A stretch of 64,000 nucleotides of DNA from VRUE01 sp963703175 (GCA_963703175.1 OY969794.1:1798001-1862000); one strand, 5' to 3'; shown: positions 29,389-38,396, counted from the first letter of the stretch. A program made the numbers and translations. Notes: generated by a model from the sequence alone, not told the origin.

Positions 29389-31239
29389 ATGAGGATCTCG
29401 TCCGCCCGCATCCAGGGCTATCGTTGCATTGCTGATATCAATGTTTCTTTTGAGGGTCTGACGGCATTTGTTGGTAGCGGGGGCGTAGGGAAGTCCACGA
29501 TTCTGAATGCACTTGACTGGTTCTTCCACGGTGGTGGCATAGCCGAGCGGGATTTGCATCGCCCTGCGGATGCCGAGGAGCCAGTTGACAGTGTCGCGGT
29601 GGCGGTTACTTTTTCCGATCTCAGCGATGGAGATCGCACTGCCCTTGGTCGGTACGTTGATGGCGATACCACGACTCTCACCCGCACGTGGAGTGAAGCC
29701 GATGGAGAGAAGTTGTCGGGTAACGCGCTTGTTTTTTCGGACTTCGAGCATGTTCGCGAAGCAGATGGAGCCATGGAGCTGCGCCGTCGCTACCGAGAGC
29801 TGCACGAGCAGCGTGGCGAGGAGCTGGGTCTGCCTGTGCCCGCAGGTAACCGCGAGCAGGTCGAACGCGACATGGAAACGTGGGAGCGCGCTCATCCAGG
29901 AGAATGCGACCTTCGGCCACAGGATGCCCGCCATCTTGGTGGTTTTACCGGCACTCCGCTGCTCGCTACGCGGATTAACTATGTACTCGTGGGTGCCGCG
30001 GCTGGTGCGCCAGAAGCCCTAGGCGGCGGTCGCGGCTCGGTCCTTGACCGTCTCCTCTCGGCGGTAGAGGAGCTCAACGCAGACGTGCGCGGAGCTATTA
30101 CCCGGTTGCAGGAGGAAGCGCAGGGCGAGATCGAGACGGTCGTTGCAGATGCGCGGGGAGAGGTGCTGGTCTCGATTGGCGCTGGAATCACGAAACGTAT
30201 GGAGACTTACTTCCCTGGGGCGGCCATCAAACTTGAAGACGAGGTTGCGCCCCCGCGTCCGCCGCAAATCTCGGTTCGTGCCCTTGTTAGCGATCGAGGG
30301 GGTCATCCGATTGAGCCGGACCTGCAGGGTCACGGGCTGCAGCGAGCCTTGGTCATCGCACTCCTGCATGAGCTTGCCGAGACTGCGCCTTTGGCTGACG
30401 CCGCAGCTGAAGCGGATACCCGCGCGCTCGTTTTGGCTATAGAGGAGCCGGAGCTATACCAGCATCCCTTGCAGGCTCGAACGCTTGCCGCATCGCTGGA
30501 GAAGCTAGCCCTTGACGAAACCGAGAGATCTATACAAGTGGCTTACAGCACCCATTCGCCCTACTTCACGCGGCCGGCTCTCTTTCGCGATCTACGGCTT
30601 TGTCGTCGGGATGCCACGGGGGGGACTAGCTGTGTTGCGGCTGACGCAGATGCCATAGCCGAGGCTATCGCTACGGCTGGCTTCACGGGCGAGATCGCGA
30701 ATCGCGTGGAGGCAGCCTTGGCGACCAACCTTCGTGAGGCGATCTTTGCCTCGGTCGTATTGCTATGCGAGGGACCTACGGACGCCTCTCTTTTGGAGGG
30801 GGTTGCGGCACTACAGGGTGGACTGGACCGCGACGGGATAGGCCTTGCTCCTTGCGGATCAAAGTCCTCTGTTGGCATCGCGATCAGCATCCTCAAGCAA
30901 CTGCGGATTCCATACTTTGCCCTCTTTGATGCCGATGCTGCGAATCAGAACCCTCAAGAGGCGGAGCTAAACCGGCGTTTGCTTGAGCTTTGTGACGAGC
31001 AACCCAAAGATTGGCCTATACGAGCAGTACGAACCACGTCTGCCAACTTCGAGGACACGATGGAGTCTGATCTGGCGCAGCTATGGACGCAGCTAGAGGA
31101 GGAGCGGAAAAGGGTTGCGGATGAGTTGGGTATCAAGGGGGACAAGAAGGCTCGCGTCTATCGAGAGGCAGCAACTCGGGCAGGCGAGCCACCTGAATTC
31201 CTTGTCGACATTCTTGATGCGGCAAGGAAATTGCTTTAG
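29389..31239 (+). CDS. OLD-family ATP-dependent nuclease (ABC-type ATPase plus TOPRIM)
   Basis: 616 residues. Walker A is VGSGGVGKSTILNALDWFF (about 28-46). The signature is GHGLQRALVIALLHELAE, Walker B is ALVLAIEEPELYQHP, and the H-loop is AYSTHSPYFTR (about 325-400). A TOPRIM nuclease domain follows (about 455-540): VVLLCEGPTDASLLEG with the catalytic Glu, and YFALFDADAANQNPQE with the D-x-D. All catalytic motifs look intact. With no UvrD-like (GajB) or reverse-transcriptase partner nearby it fits the stand-alone class 1 OLD type, known for phage interference. Base composition is lower in GC than the chromosome. Confidence 0.88.
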   Translation: MRISSARIQGYRCIADINVSFEGLTAFVGSGGVGKSTILNALDWFFHGGGIAERDLHRPADAEEPVDSVAVAVTFSDLSDGDRTALGRYVDGDTTTLTRTWSEADGEKLSGNALVFSDFEHVREADGAMELRRRYRELHEQRGEELGLPVPAGNREQVERDMETWERAHPGECDLRPQDARHLGGFTGTPLLATRINYVLVGAAAGAPEALGGGRGSVLDRLLSAVEELNADVRGAITRLQEEAQGEIETVVADARGEVLVSIGAGITKRMETYFPGAAIKLEDEVAPPRPPQISVRALVSDRGGHPIEPDLQGHGLQRALVIALLHELAETAPLADAAAEADTRALVLAIEEPELYQHPLQARTLAASLEKLALDETERSIQVAYSTHSPYFTRPALFRDLRLCRRDATGGTSCVAADADAIAEAIATAGFTGEIANRVEAALATNLREAIFASVVLLCEGPTDASLLEGVAALQGGLDRDGIGLAPCGSKSSVGIAISILKQLRIPYFALFDADAANQNPQEAELNRRLLELCDEQPKDWPIRAVRTTSANFEDTMESDLAQLWTQLEEERKRVADELGIKGDKKARVYREAATRAGEPPEFLVDILDAARKLL

Positions 31240-31289
31240 TGGGCCAGCGCTCAGCCGTTGCCCGACGATGAGCCTTCTTAAGACGAATG

Positions 31290-31712
31290 TCAGCTCAATA
31301 GGGGACCGTCGTATCGAATCCGTAGTGAGATGCCGAGATTCGGATGGTCTGGACCTCGACCGATGAACGCCATGCAGATTGGTGGTTCCCCGGCCTCGAC
31401 CATCTTCTGAACCTTTGGCCCAAACCGCCGCGCGTTGTGTCGCGACAGGTAGCCGACGCACTCTCCATCGACCTGCACCATCACGGCTTTCGGATCATGG
31501 GGATTGTCAGGCTCCAGCAGGAGGAGAGCCATGCAGTCGTGGCGATGCTCCCCATTGACAGGCGCTCCGCTGACTCGCATAAGTGCCTCTTGGTAGTTGG
31601 ACTCGCCGACAACAGAGAGCTTTCGGGTGCCGTCATATTTCGCCCAGTAGTCCTCTCCCTCAACCGGAGTCGGGCTGTTGTTAAGCCCGAGAACTCGTCT
31701 GAGTAGTCCCAT
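31290..31712 (-). CDS. HIRAN-domain protein
   Basis: 140 residues. Residues about 30-135 hold the HIRAN pattern: LSVVGESNYQEAL, LLLLEPDNPHDPKAVMVQVDGECVGYLSRHNARRFG and IGRGPDHPNLGISLRI. HIRAN domains bind DNA 3' ends or damaged DNA and usually accompany helicases or nucleases. Here it stands alone, convergent with the OLD gene and last in the island before attR. Confidence 0.78.
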   Translation of the reverse strand: MGLLRRVLGLNNSPTPVEGEDYWAKYDGTRKLSVVGESNYQEALMRVSGAPVNGEHRHDCMALLLLEPDNPHDPKAVMVQVDGECVGYLSRHNARRFGPKVQKMVEAGEPPICMAFIGRGPDHPNLGISLRIRYDGPLLS

Positions 31713-31802
31713 GGAGGCGAGCCTAACTCAGCCGTCGTCGCCTTGCTGGCAGAGCCAAATCTGCGCCCCATGCGATGGGTACGATCAGGTCGCTATTGGA
31801 GC

Positions 31803-31823
31803 CGAATCGCTCCCCCGCTATAG
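31803..31823 (+). repeat. attR-like direct repeat of the tRNA-fMet 3' end
   Basis: CGAATC, then GCTC, then CCCCGCTATAG, matching 27675-27695 except in the middle four bases. It is not part of a folded tRNA. It is directly followed by a strong terminator. Confidence 0.75.
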
Positions 31824-31861
31824 GACGGAAACCCGCTTATCAAGCGGGTTTCCGTCTTTTT
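31824..31861 (+). terminator. Strong Rho-independent terminator, probably the original tRNA-fMet terminator
   Basis: GACGGAAACCCGCTT (31824-31838) pairs perfectly with AAGCGGGTTTCCGTC (31842-31856), three-base loop, then TTTTT. It has no gene of its own on this strand; it fits as the terminator that followed the tRNA before the island inserted. Confidence 0.85.
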
Positions 31862-32025
31862 CGGGGAGCCTCAAAAACGGCGGAAATGGCCCTGGGGTAA
31901 CGCCTGGGCACACGAGGTCTGAGAGAGGTCGTTTCCGGCCTTTGTGAAGGGGCTCGGTCCACCTACGGTCGCCGCGGCGGGGTCGCCGAGAAGGCCGTCG
32001 GCTCGACGCGGTTCACTATGTCCTC

Positions 32026-32568
32026 GTGATCTCCTTTTCCATGAGCCTGTCGGCCGACGGCTACATCGCCGGACCCGACGGAAGCTTCGACTGGGCGGTG
32101 CCCAGTCAGGAGCTGCACCGGTTCCACAATGAACGGGCCGCCGCGACCGACGCCCATCTGCTCGGCCGGCGCCTCTACGAGACGATGCTCGTGTGGGACA
32201 CCGAGGAGTTCTCCGACCCTGTGATGGCGGAGTTCGCCGAGATCTGGCGCCCGCTCGAGAAGATCGTGTTCTCGACCACGCTGACGAACGTCGAGGGCAG
32301 CAACCGCCTGGCCACGGGAACACTCGAGGAGGAGATCGCTGCGCTCGGGAACCGGAGGATCGCAGTCGGCGGCGCCGGCCTTGCGGCGGAATGCATGTGG
32401 CGCGGGCTGATAGACGAGTTCGAGCTGTTCGTCATCCCGATCGTGGTTGGTGGCGGCACGCCGTACTTCCCGCCGGACGTGCACATCGACCTCGAGCTGG
32501 TCGAGACCCGCACGTTCGGCGCGACCGTGTACTTGCACTACCGCCGCTGCGGCCAGAGGGTCAACTAG
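32026..32568 (+). CDS. RibD C-terminal/dihydrofolate reductase-like protein
   Basis: 180 residues. MSLSADGYIAGPDGSFDW opens the fold, followed by LLGRRLYETMLVWD, and RRIAVGGAGLAAECMWRGLIDEFELFVIPIVVGGGTPYF, the typical end of RibD_C reductases. It should bind NADPH; the substrate is unknown for most stand-alone members. First gene after the island. Two more members lie at 35399 and 52212. Confidence 0.82.
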   Translation: MISFSMSLSADGYIAGPDGSFDWAVPSQELHRFHNERAAATDAHLLGRRLYETMLVWDTEEFSDPVMAEFAEIWRPLEKIVFSTTLTNVEGSNRLATGTLEEEIAALGNRRIAVGGAGLAAECMWRGLIDEFELFVIPIVVGGGTPYFPPDVHIDLELVETRTFGATVYLHYRRCGQRVN

Positions 32569-32691
32569 CCGCAGCACGCGCCAGCCGCGTTGGGGTTCGA
32601 GCGCCGCCGGCGGGGCTTGCAGAGGAGGCGGTGCTTTGGTCGTTTGCGCTTGTGGTGAGGCACGGGTCCAGGCTAGCGCGATCTCCAGTCT

Positions 32692-32718
32692 GTGTACGTC
32701 ATGTGCCCTTGCGTGTAC
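32692..32718. promoter_or_regulatory. Direct repeat upstream of the RHH/ParE-type pair
   Basis: GTGTAC at 32692 and again at 32713, 21 bases apart (two helical turns), ending ten bases before the antitoxin ATG. Ribbon-helix-helix antitoxins often bind such repeats to repress their operon. Confidence 0.4.
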
Positions 32719-32727
32719 TCTTGATCC

Positions 32728-32985
32728 ATGGCTGGGCGGAACCGTCGTATCAACGTCACCCTTGAGCCGGACTATGCGCAGAAGCTCGCCAGCCTGGCAG
32801 AGCGCACGCATGTTCAGGAGGGCACGCTGGCGCGCTCACTTCTCTCCAGTGCGCTCGACGAAGCCGATCCGGATGCCTCCCGGATCACTGAAATTCTCGA
32901 TGGAATCCCTGGGGCTTGGGAGCGGGCACAGGAGTCGATCGAGCAGGCCCGGCGCGGCGACACGGTGCCGCTCTCCGAGCTCTAG
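32728..32985 (+). CDS. Ribbon-helix-helix antitoxin
   Basis: 85 residues. It starts RRINVTLEPDYAQKLASLAER, an RHH strand followed by the first helix, with TLARSLLSSALDEA as the second helix. The C-terminal part (ESIEQARRGDTVPLSEL) is the usual toxin-wrapping tail. The toxin gene starts three bases after its stop. A direct repeat upstream is a candidate autoregulatory site. Confidence 0.83.
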   Translation: MAGRNRRINVTLEPDYAQKLASLAERTHVQEGTLARSLLSSALDEADPDASRITEILDGIPGAWERAQESIEQARRGDTVPLSEL

Positions 32986-32988
32986 TCG

Positions 32989-33279
32989 ATGCCGACGATC
33001 GAGGTTACGCGCCTGGCGCGTGACGAGCTTCGTGAGCTGATCAAGACTCGCCAGCTTCCAGCCGACACGCGAGAGCGGGTTTCGCGCACCCTGCTTTGGC
33101 TGGAGGAGTTCCCGCGGGCCGGCAAGCAGCTCTCTGGCGTCTGGCGAGATTGCCGGGCGCTGATTGGTCCGTGGGGTTGGCTGATTGTCGTCTACATGTA
33201 CATCGAGGCCGAGGATCGAGTCGTTGTCATTGCCTTCCACGACGCTCGGACGTCCGATGCCGCGATCGGCCACGCTTAA
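32989..33279 (+). CDS. RelE/ParE-family toxin
   Basis: 96 residues. IEVTRLARDELRELIKTRQL opens the ParE/RelE fold, with FPRAGKQLSGVWRDCRALIGPWGWLIVVYMY and VVVIAFHDARTS at the end. The order and small size are typical. Whether it poisons gyrase (ParE) or cuts mRNA (RelE) cannot be told. It is co-transcribed with the RHH antitoxin. Confidence 0.82.
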   Translation: MPTIEVTRLARDELRELIKTRQLPADTRERVSRTLLWLEEFPRAGKQLSGVWRDCRALIGPWGWLIVVYMYIEAEDRVVVIAFHDARTSDAAIGHA

Positions 33280-33326
33280 GCATGGTTCACGAGACCTGCG
33301 AGGGTCAACCTGGAATCTCGGTGCTG

Positions 33327-33593
33327 TTACCTGCCGATGCGCTCACGATGCTTGCACCCTGCCCAACAGCAGGGTCGACGCCGCCCTTCCTCAAGCTCCT
33401 CCTGGGTTCGGCGAATCCGGCGCTCCCGGGTTTTGTCCTGCTTGGCATCCTCGACCCAGCAGATGAACTCGTTGCGGGCAAGGGGGGTGATGTCCTTCCA
33501 GGAATCGAGGGCTATGGCGTTTGCGGTCAGCGCAGTCCGTAGGTCTGCGGGCAGCTTGTGCACAACGCCACCGGGGACTCGCCGGCTGCTCAT
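33327..33593 (-). CDS. YdeI/OmpD-associated family small protein
   Basis: 88 residues. VHKLPADLRTALTANAIALDSW, PLARNEFICWVEDAKQDKTRERRI and EGRRRPCCWAGCKHR match the usual C-terminal half of the family. Function is not well defined. Cytosolic. It is convergent with the ParE/RelE-type gene. Confidence 0.8.
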   Translation of the reverse strand: MSSRRVPGGVVHKLPADLRTALTANAIALDSWKDITPLARNEFICWVEDAKQDKTRERRIRRTQEELEEGRRRPCCWAGCKHRERIGR

Positions 33594-33662
33594 GGCGCCA
33601 TGGTATTCCGTCCACTCAGCCTGGCTCGAAGCTCATGCTCCGTCGACTTAGAGTCTTCGGCG

Positions 33663-34562
33663 ATGAACGACTCCGAGGCCCTACCGTCGCCTGAAGCTCT
33701 GGAAGAAGTCCGCCGCTTGGCGGGCCCGTCAGCTGTGGTCCGAAGCGCGAGGCGCCTCGAGGGCGGCCAGCACGCGGACACCTGGAGAGTCGATACCGAC
33801 GATCCCACGACCAGCGTTGTCGTCCGCCAGTTTCCAGCGGACGACCCTGCTTCCCTGCATGAGCAGAGTGTGTTGCGGTCCCTGGCGGGACTGGGCGGTT
33901 TGGCGCCGGTTCTGCTCGGGGGCGACCTTGACGGCCGACGGTCAAAGCGACCCACCTCTCTGATCAGCTGGCTCGACGGGCGGCCGGACATCACTCCGAC
34001 CGACCCGACGGCGTGGGCGCGCGCGTTGGGTCGCGCGCTCGCCGCGGTGCACGCGGTGCCGAGCGAGCGGCTGGCGGAATTGCCGAGCGTGTTTGACCGG
34101 GAGGGAGGCTCTGAGGAGATCCTGCGTGGCCCGCTGGCGGCAGAGGTTCGGCATCGCTGGCCAGAGATCGTTACGTCGCCGGAGGTACTCAGTCACGGCG
34201 ACTACTGGTCGGGCAACGTCGTCTGGCGGGACGGCAGACTCACCGGCATCGTCGACTGGTCGGCCGGGGCACTCGGTCCACGCGGCTTCGACCTCGGCTG
34301 GTGCCGGCTCGATCTCGTCCTCCTCTTCGACGAGCAGACGGCCGACGAGTTTCTCGCCGCCTATGAGGCGGTGTCCGGTGAGGCCGTCGCCGACGCGCGC
34401 CTCTGGGACTGTTGGGCCGTCGCTCGCTCCGAGGACACGGTCGGGTCCTGGGTCCCGAACTACCTGCCGCTGGGCCGCGCCGACCTCGACGAGGACGAGC
34501 TTCGTCGGCTTCATGCGCGGTGGACGGCGCAGCTCCGAGAGCGGACGTCGCCACATCGCTAG
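33663..34562 (+). CDS. Aminoglycoside phosphotransferase (APH)-family kinase
   Basis: 299 residues from ATG 33663. Seen: RLEGGQHADTWRVD (nucleotide loop), VVVRQFPAD for the Lys region with Arg in the usual Lys place, LSHGDYWSGNVVW (catalytic H-G-D-x3-x-N), and GIVDWSAGALGPRGFDLGWC with the metal-binding Asp. The fold is clear. Family members phosphorylate many small molecules, so resistance should not be assumed. Confidence 0.82.
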   Translation: MNDSEALPSPEALEEVRRLAGPSAVVRSARRLEGGQHADTWRVDTDDPTTSVVVRQFPADDPASLHEQSVLRSLAGLGGLAPVLLGGDLDGRRSKRPTSLISWLDGRPDITPTDPTAWARALGRALAAVHAVPSERLAELPSVFDREGGSEEILRGPLAAEVRHRWPEIVTSPEVLSHGDYWSGNVVWRDGRLTGIVDWSAGALGPRGFDLGWCRLDLVLLFDEQTADEFLAAYEAVSGEAVADARLWDCWAVARSEDTVGSWVPNYLPLGRADLDEDELRRLHARWTAQLRERTSPHR

Positions 34563-34806
34563 GAGAGGCGACGCGCACGCACCGCTGCGTCGACACCGGT
34601 GTCGACCGCGGCAAATTGTTTGCCGTCACTACGAAGCCCAACGCAAAAGCTAGGTCGGCGAGCCTTCGACCGCGTTTTGGTTCGCCTGCCTTCGGTTCGG
34701 AGAACCGAGCCTCGAGGGACGTTGGCCGGTGACAGAAGGCCCCGGCGCTTGGGGTTGGTCTCGACCCGCGCGACGGGCGCGGCGCTGCTTGGGCAGGATC
34801 GTGGGC
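34563..34806. other. Non-coding gap with an 18-bp perfect palindrome
   Basis: Holds the perfect palindrome GTCGACACCGGTGTCGAC at 34589-34606 and a small CGGCAAATTGTTTGCCG hairpin just after it. No gene is supported; an upstream extension of the glycosylase into this stretch looks non-coding. Confidence 0.45.
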
Positions 34807-35421
34807 ATGAGGTTTACGCGTGCGGAGTTGGAGGCGTTCCGGGGCCGCGAGGTTGACGATCTCGTGGGGCCGGGACTCAGGCTACTTTTCGTCGGCATCA
34901 ACCCGGGGCTTTGGACGGCCGCGGTGGGGACCCACTTCGCGCATCCCACCAATCGCTTCTACCCGGCGCTGGCCGCGGCCGGCATCACCGATTACGAGGT
35001 CGATCGGGTTGCCGGGATGACCGATGCCGATAGGGCGCATCTTGTGGCGCGGGGCGTTGGGATCACCAACCTCGTGCGGCGAGCCACCGCGCGCGCCTCT
35101 GAGCTCTCGCGCGAGGAGCTGCGCGAGGGTGGTGAGCGGCTGTTGCGGTTCGTTGTCGATCACCGGCCCAAGGTCGTTGCGATCGCCGGCATCTCCGCCT
35201 ACCGCGACGCGTTTGGCGAGCGCGGCGCGGCCTTGGGTCGGCAGCCGGACACGCTCGATAGCGCGATCCGCTGGTCCGACGCGGCACTCTGGGTGGTCCC
35301 CAACCCGAGCGGGCTCAACGCCCACGAGACCGTCGCGACGCTCGCCGCCGCCTATGCGGCGGCGGCCACCGAGGCCGGCGTCATCGGCCCAGCCGCGGTT
35401 AAGACGCCGGGAAGTAGGTGA
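34807..35421 (+). CDS. Mug/TDG-type mismatch-specific uracil/thymine DNA glycosylase
   Basis: 204 residues from ATG 34807. LFVGINPGLWTAAVG is motif 1 (G-I-N-P-G with the catalytic Asn) and VVPNPSGLNAH is motif 2. THFAHPTNRFYPAL lies between. These match the Mug branch of the uracil-DNA glycosylase superfamily, which removes U or T opposite G. Its last 23 bases overlap the 3' end of the convergent reductase gene. Confidence 0.88.
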   Translation: MRFTRAELEAFRGREVDDLVGPGLRLLFVGINPGLWTAAVGTHFAHPTNRFYPALAAAGITDYEVDRVAGMTDADRAHLVARGVGITNLVRRATARASELSREELREGGERLLRFVVDHRPKVVAIAGISAYRDAFGERGAALGRQPDTLDSAIRWSDAALWVVPNPSGLNAHETVATLAAAYAAAATEAGVIGPAAVKTPGSR

Positions 35422-35932
35422 GGAGGACCACTCCCGAGTCGAACCGCTTCACCTCGTCGAGCTCCATCCGGATGGTTCCCCTGTCGCCGAGCACGTGGAC
35501 GTTTCCATCGCCCCAGACGAGCGGGTTCAGGTAGATCTCGTACTCGTCGATTAGGCCCTTCTCGGCGAGGGTGTAGGCGAACTCGCCGCTTCCGTGCATG
35601 AACAGGTCACCGTCGACCACGTCCTTCAGCTTCGGGATCGAGTCCTCGAGGTCCCCCTCGAGCAGGGTTGCGTTCCACTCGAGATCGGCGGATAGGGTGT
35701 TGGACCCGACGTACTTTGGAATCGCGTTGACCATGTCCGCCCACTTGCCCGACTGGTTCGGCCAGTATCCCGCCAGCCCCTCGTAGGTCTTGCGGCCCAG
35801 CACTAGCCCGCTCGATCTCGCCTGACGCTCGAACGAGTAGTCGCCATGGTCTCCGTCCGGCTGCACCCACTCGCCGACCGGGTCTATAACGCCGTCGACG
35901 GTGACCTGCGTCGTCGCGATCAGCTTTCCCAT
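35399..35932 (-). CDS. RibD C-terminal/dihydrofolate reductase-like protein
   Basis: 177 residues. LIATTQVTVDGVIDPVGEW opens the fold, VLGRKTYEGLAGYWPNQSG is the cofactor loop, and DLFMHGSGEFAYTLAEKGLIDEYEIYLNPLVWGDG is the second cofactor region. GAAGGAG lies about nine bases before the ATG. It follows a GGGAGCTC hairpin in its leader. Confidence 0.85.
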   Translation of the reverse strand: MGKLIATTQVTVDGVIDPVGEWVQPDGDHGDYSFERQARSSGLVLGRKTYEGLAGYWPNQSGKWADMVNAIPKYVGSNTLSADLEWNATLLEGDLEDSIPKLKDVVDGDLFMHGSGEFAYTLAEKGLIDEYEIYLNPLVWGDGNVHVLGDRGTIRMELDEVKRFDSGVVLLTYFPAS

Positions 35933-35952
35933 CTCGATTCTCCTTCGGTCTT

Positions 35953-35975
35953 GGGAGCTCTCTGAGCTCCCTTTT
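35953..35975. terminator. Hairpin between the FAD monooxygenase and reductase genes
   Basis: GGGAGCTC (35953-35960) and GAGCTCCC (35964-35971) form a perfect stem with loop TCT, followed by TTTT on the plus strand. On the minus strand it lies in the leader of the reductase gene, downstream of the FAD monooxygenase. Confidence 0.55.
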
Positions 35976-36049
35976 ACCCATGAGACGAACGGGACACACG
36001 GATTCGTCGTTTTCGGATTTATCGCGCAGTCAAGCAGCCAGTGAAGGTT

Positions 36050-37351
36050 TCAGCCCCTTCCCATCGTTCTGCGCGCCATGCGCCACCGCCGGAGCTCGTC
36101 AACTGCGGTCGTCCCCGCCTCTCGCATGATCGCCTGGCGGTGACCGCGGCCGTGACGTAGCGCTTGCGCCATCGTGGTCATAGAGAAAGCCGGCGTGAAT
36201 GCCTCCGAGGGGCGCAGTTCATGGTTAAGGACCCGGACCATCGCGGTGGTCAGCTCAGGGTCTGCCGCGATCCGCCGCTGTGCCTCGCGCTGCAGCGGCG
36301 GGGTTGGCCCGGCCGCACCCATGTCGTGGGCGAGCCAGTACATCTCCCAGGCGTCCTCGTCGCGCCAGCGCCACCATTCGCGCAGGACCTCGTCCGGCTT
36401 GCCGTGGCCGCTGTCGAGGGCACGGGTGATCGCCGCGGCCAGCTTCTCGGACTGGCGAAGGGCGTCGGCGATTCCCTGGCCCGGCGTGGGGTCCTTGAAG
36501 TGGCCCGCGTCCCCGACCAGCGCCCAGCCGGGGCCGGCGGCGGGCCGGAAGAAGCCGCGCATGTTGGCCATCGTGCGCACGGGTCCGTCGCGATGCGCCC
36601 CGTCCAGCCTGGCGTGCAATTCCGGCCAGGCGCGCAGGCCGGCTTCGTAAACCGCCTCGCGATCGGCACGGACCTCGTCGCGGCGCTCGATCGAGGGGCA
36701 GACGCCGATCAGGGTCAGACCACCGTCAGTGGGCATGCCCAGGTAGGTGTGGTCGCCGACCTTGCCGATCCACATCTCGCCACGGGTCGGGTCTGCCTCG
36801 TAGTAGGCCCACATGAACACGCGGCCGTTCGGCGTCGGGCTGTACTCCTGTGCCCCAACGAGTTTTGCCACCGTGGAGCGTGTGCCGTCTGCCCCGACGA
36901 CGAGAGGCGCCCGCAGCTCTCCCGAGGTCGTCGTGACACCGGCGACGCGGCTGCTGTCCATGACCAGTCCAGTGACTGCGGTCTGGGTGCGGACATCGGC
37001 ACCCGCACCCGCGGCGGCGTTCACGAGGATCTCGTCGAGCGTGATCCGACGCACGCTGATGCCGGGGGCGCCGGTTATCGCGATCACGTCAGCTACGGGG
37101 GCCGGAATATCGTCGAACACGATCCGCAAGTGCGGAATCGGCGGCGCCAGCTTGAGGAGCGAGTCGAGGACCCCAATTCGCCTCAGGACTCGAGTGCCGG
37201 CGGGCTGGATTCCGTGCGTCGAAGGCGTGTCGCTCGGGAAGCGGGCCTTATCGACAAGGCACACGCGAAGGCCGCCGTGGGCGAGCATGGTCGCCAGTGG
37301 CGCACCCGCGCAGCGGGCGCCAATGACGATCACGTCGAAGGACTCGCTCAT
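36050..37351 (-). CDS. FAD-dependent monooxygenase (PHBH/geranylgeranyl reductase-like fold)
   Basis: 433 residues. FDVIVIGARCAGAPLATMLA is a Rossmann dinucleotide motif (with A-R-C-A in place of G-G-G), LVVGADGTRSTVAKLVGA is the D-G motif, and GWALVGDAGHFKDPTPGQGIADAL is the G-D motif that binds FAD ribityl. It should hydroxylate or reduce a small lipophilic molecule. The gene starts inside the stop of the upstream XRE regulator (ATGA), so the regulator probably controls it. Confidence 0.86.
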   Translation of the reverse strand: MSESFDVIVIGARCAGAPLATMLAHGGLRVCLVDKARFPSDTPSTHGIQPAGTRVLRRIGVLDSLLKLAPPIPHLRIVFDDIPAPVADVIAITGAPGISVRRITLDEILVNAAAGAGADVRTQTAVTGLVMDSSRVAGVTTTSGELRAPLVVGADGTRSTVAKLVGAQEYSPTPNGRVFMWAYYEADPTRGEMWIGKVGDHTYLGMPTDGGLTLIGVCPSIERRDEVRADREAVYEAGLRAWPELHARLDGAHRDGPVRTMANMRGFFRPAAGPGWALVGDAGHFKDPTPGQGIADALRQSEKLAAAITRALDSGHGKPDEVLREWWRWRDEDAWEMYWLAHDMGAAGPTPPLQREAQRRIAADPELTTAMVRVLNHELRPSEAFTPAFSMTTMAQALRHGRGHRQAIMREAGTTAVDELRRWRMARRTMGRG

Positions 37352-38172
37352 TGGCGTGATGCGCCGGACTCGCGTTCGTGCAGCGTCTCGGCGGTCGTCT
37401 GATTGGCCGGGAAGAGCAGCTCAACCGCCAGCTCCGAGGTCGTCACCTCGAACGGGGTGTCGAAGCTCGCGAACATGCCGAAGAAAGAGAGCTCACCGCC
37501 GTCGGTGGTGCGCACTCTGACGGGGCCTAGCATCTCGCCGGCGGCGAACCCGGATGCGCCACCGGGTTCGGGTTCGGGTACGGGGTAGTCGGCAACCTCG
37601 TCGATCAGGGAGGCAAGCTGTTCATCCCCGGTTACCGCCAACTGGCGTTCGAGCCGCTTGAGCCAGTGGGCGTGCCAGTCGCCGAGGTTGATGAACAGCG
37701 GGCCCAGGCCGCGGGGGTGAAGGCCGATGCGCATCACGTTGATCGGAGGCTCGAGCAGCTCGGGATCGATCTCGACCGCCTCGGTCAAGGCGAGCATGGC
37801 GGAGTTGGCGGCGACCATATTCCAGGCGCGATCGACCGCGACCGCCGGGTAAGGCTCGTGGCCGGACAGGACCAAGTCCAGCGCATCTCGCACGGGCGCC
37901 AAGTCGGGGTCGTCAAACGATCGTTCCGGATAGGCGGGGGCGTGACCGGCGGCAAGCAGGAGCCGATTCTGCTCGCGAAAGGGAACTTTGAGCTGCTCTA
38001 GGATCAGCAGCAGCATCTCGCGGCCGGGCTTCGAGCGGCCGGTCTCCACGAAGCTCAGATGGCGGGCCGAGATCCCGGCGTCGAGCGCGAGTTCGAGTTG
38101 AGTCACGCGCCGGTGCTCTCGCCACTTGCGCAGGAGCGATCCGACCCCGGGCTGGGATTGAGTCTTCGCCAT
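37348..38172 (-). CDS. XRE-type transcriptional regulator with MmyB-like ligand domain
   Basis: 274 residues from ATG 38172 (MAKTQSQPG). The N-terminal HTH (about 8-65) has LLRKWREHRRVTQLELALDAG and ARHLSFVETGRSKPGREMLLLIL. The C-terminal domain (about 95-270), with YPAVAVDRAWNMVAANSAM and LFFPANQTTAE-like ending, is the PAS-like MmyB ligand-binding domain common in actinobacteria. Overlap with the FAD monooxygenase gene suggests local control of that enzyme by its substrate or product. Confidence 0.86.
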   Translation of the reverse strand: MAKTQSQPGVGSLLRKWREHRRVTQLELALDAGISARHLSFVETGRSKPGREMLLLILEQLKVPFREQNRLLLAAGHAPAYPERSFDDPDLAPVRDALDLVLSGHEPYPAVAVDRAWNMVAANSAMLALTEAVEIDPELLEPPINVMRIGLHPRGLGPLFINLGDWHAHWLKRLERQLAVTGDEQLASLIDEVADYPVPEPEPGGASGFAAGEMLGPVRVRTTDGGELSFFGMFASFDTPFEVTTSELAVELLFPANQTTAETLHERESGASRQ

Positions 38173-38396
38173 TGCGGCCGAGCCTAGTGCGCGCAAGTAC
38201 GCAGGTCGATTACCTCAGGGTAATCAGCGACTCGCATTTCGCGAAACCGCTTGAAACGGTGTGCGCTATGCCGTAGTAGGCGGTCCGAACCAGGTGGTGA
38301 GCGCTTCCAAGAGTCCAAGTTGGGTTCGGTCTCCCACCCACGCGACGTAAAAGCGGCGTACGTCGGCCCAGGAGCCCCAGGAGCTTCGACTCTCCG

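Noticed and set aside
27849..31712. Prophage
   Set aside because: No structural, packaging, lysis or integrase genes; only a small cargo island.
31331..32613. Long frames opposite or overlapping real genes, for example a proline/arginine-rich frame over the APH, GT-like and ABC genes
   Set aside because: High-GC DNA gives many such shadow frames. They lack family matches and have Arg/Pro/Ser-rich composition.
33663..34562. Antibiotic resistance gene
   Set aside because: The APH fold is certain enough, but the family is broad and nothing ties it to a drug.
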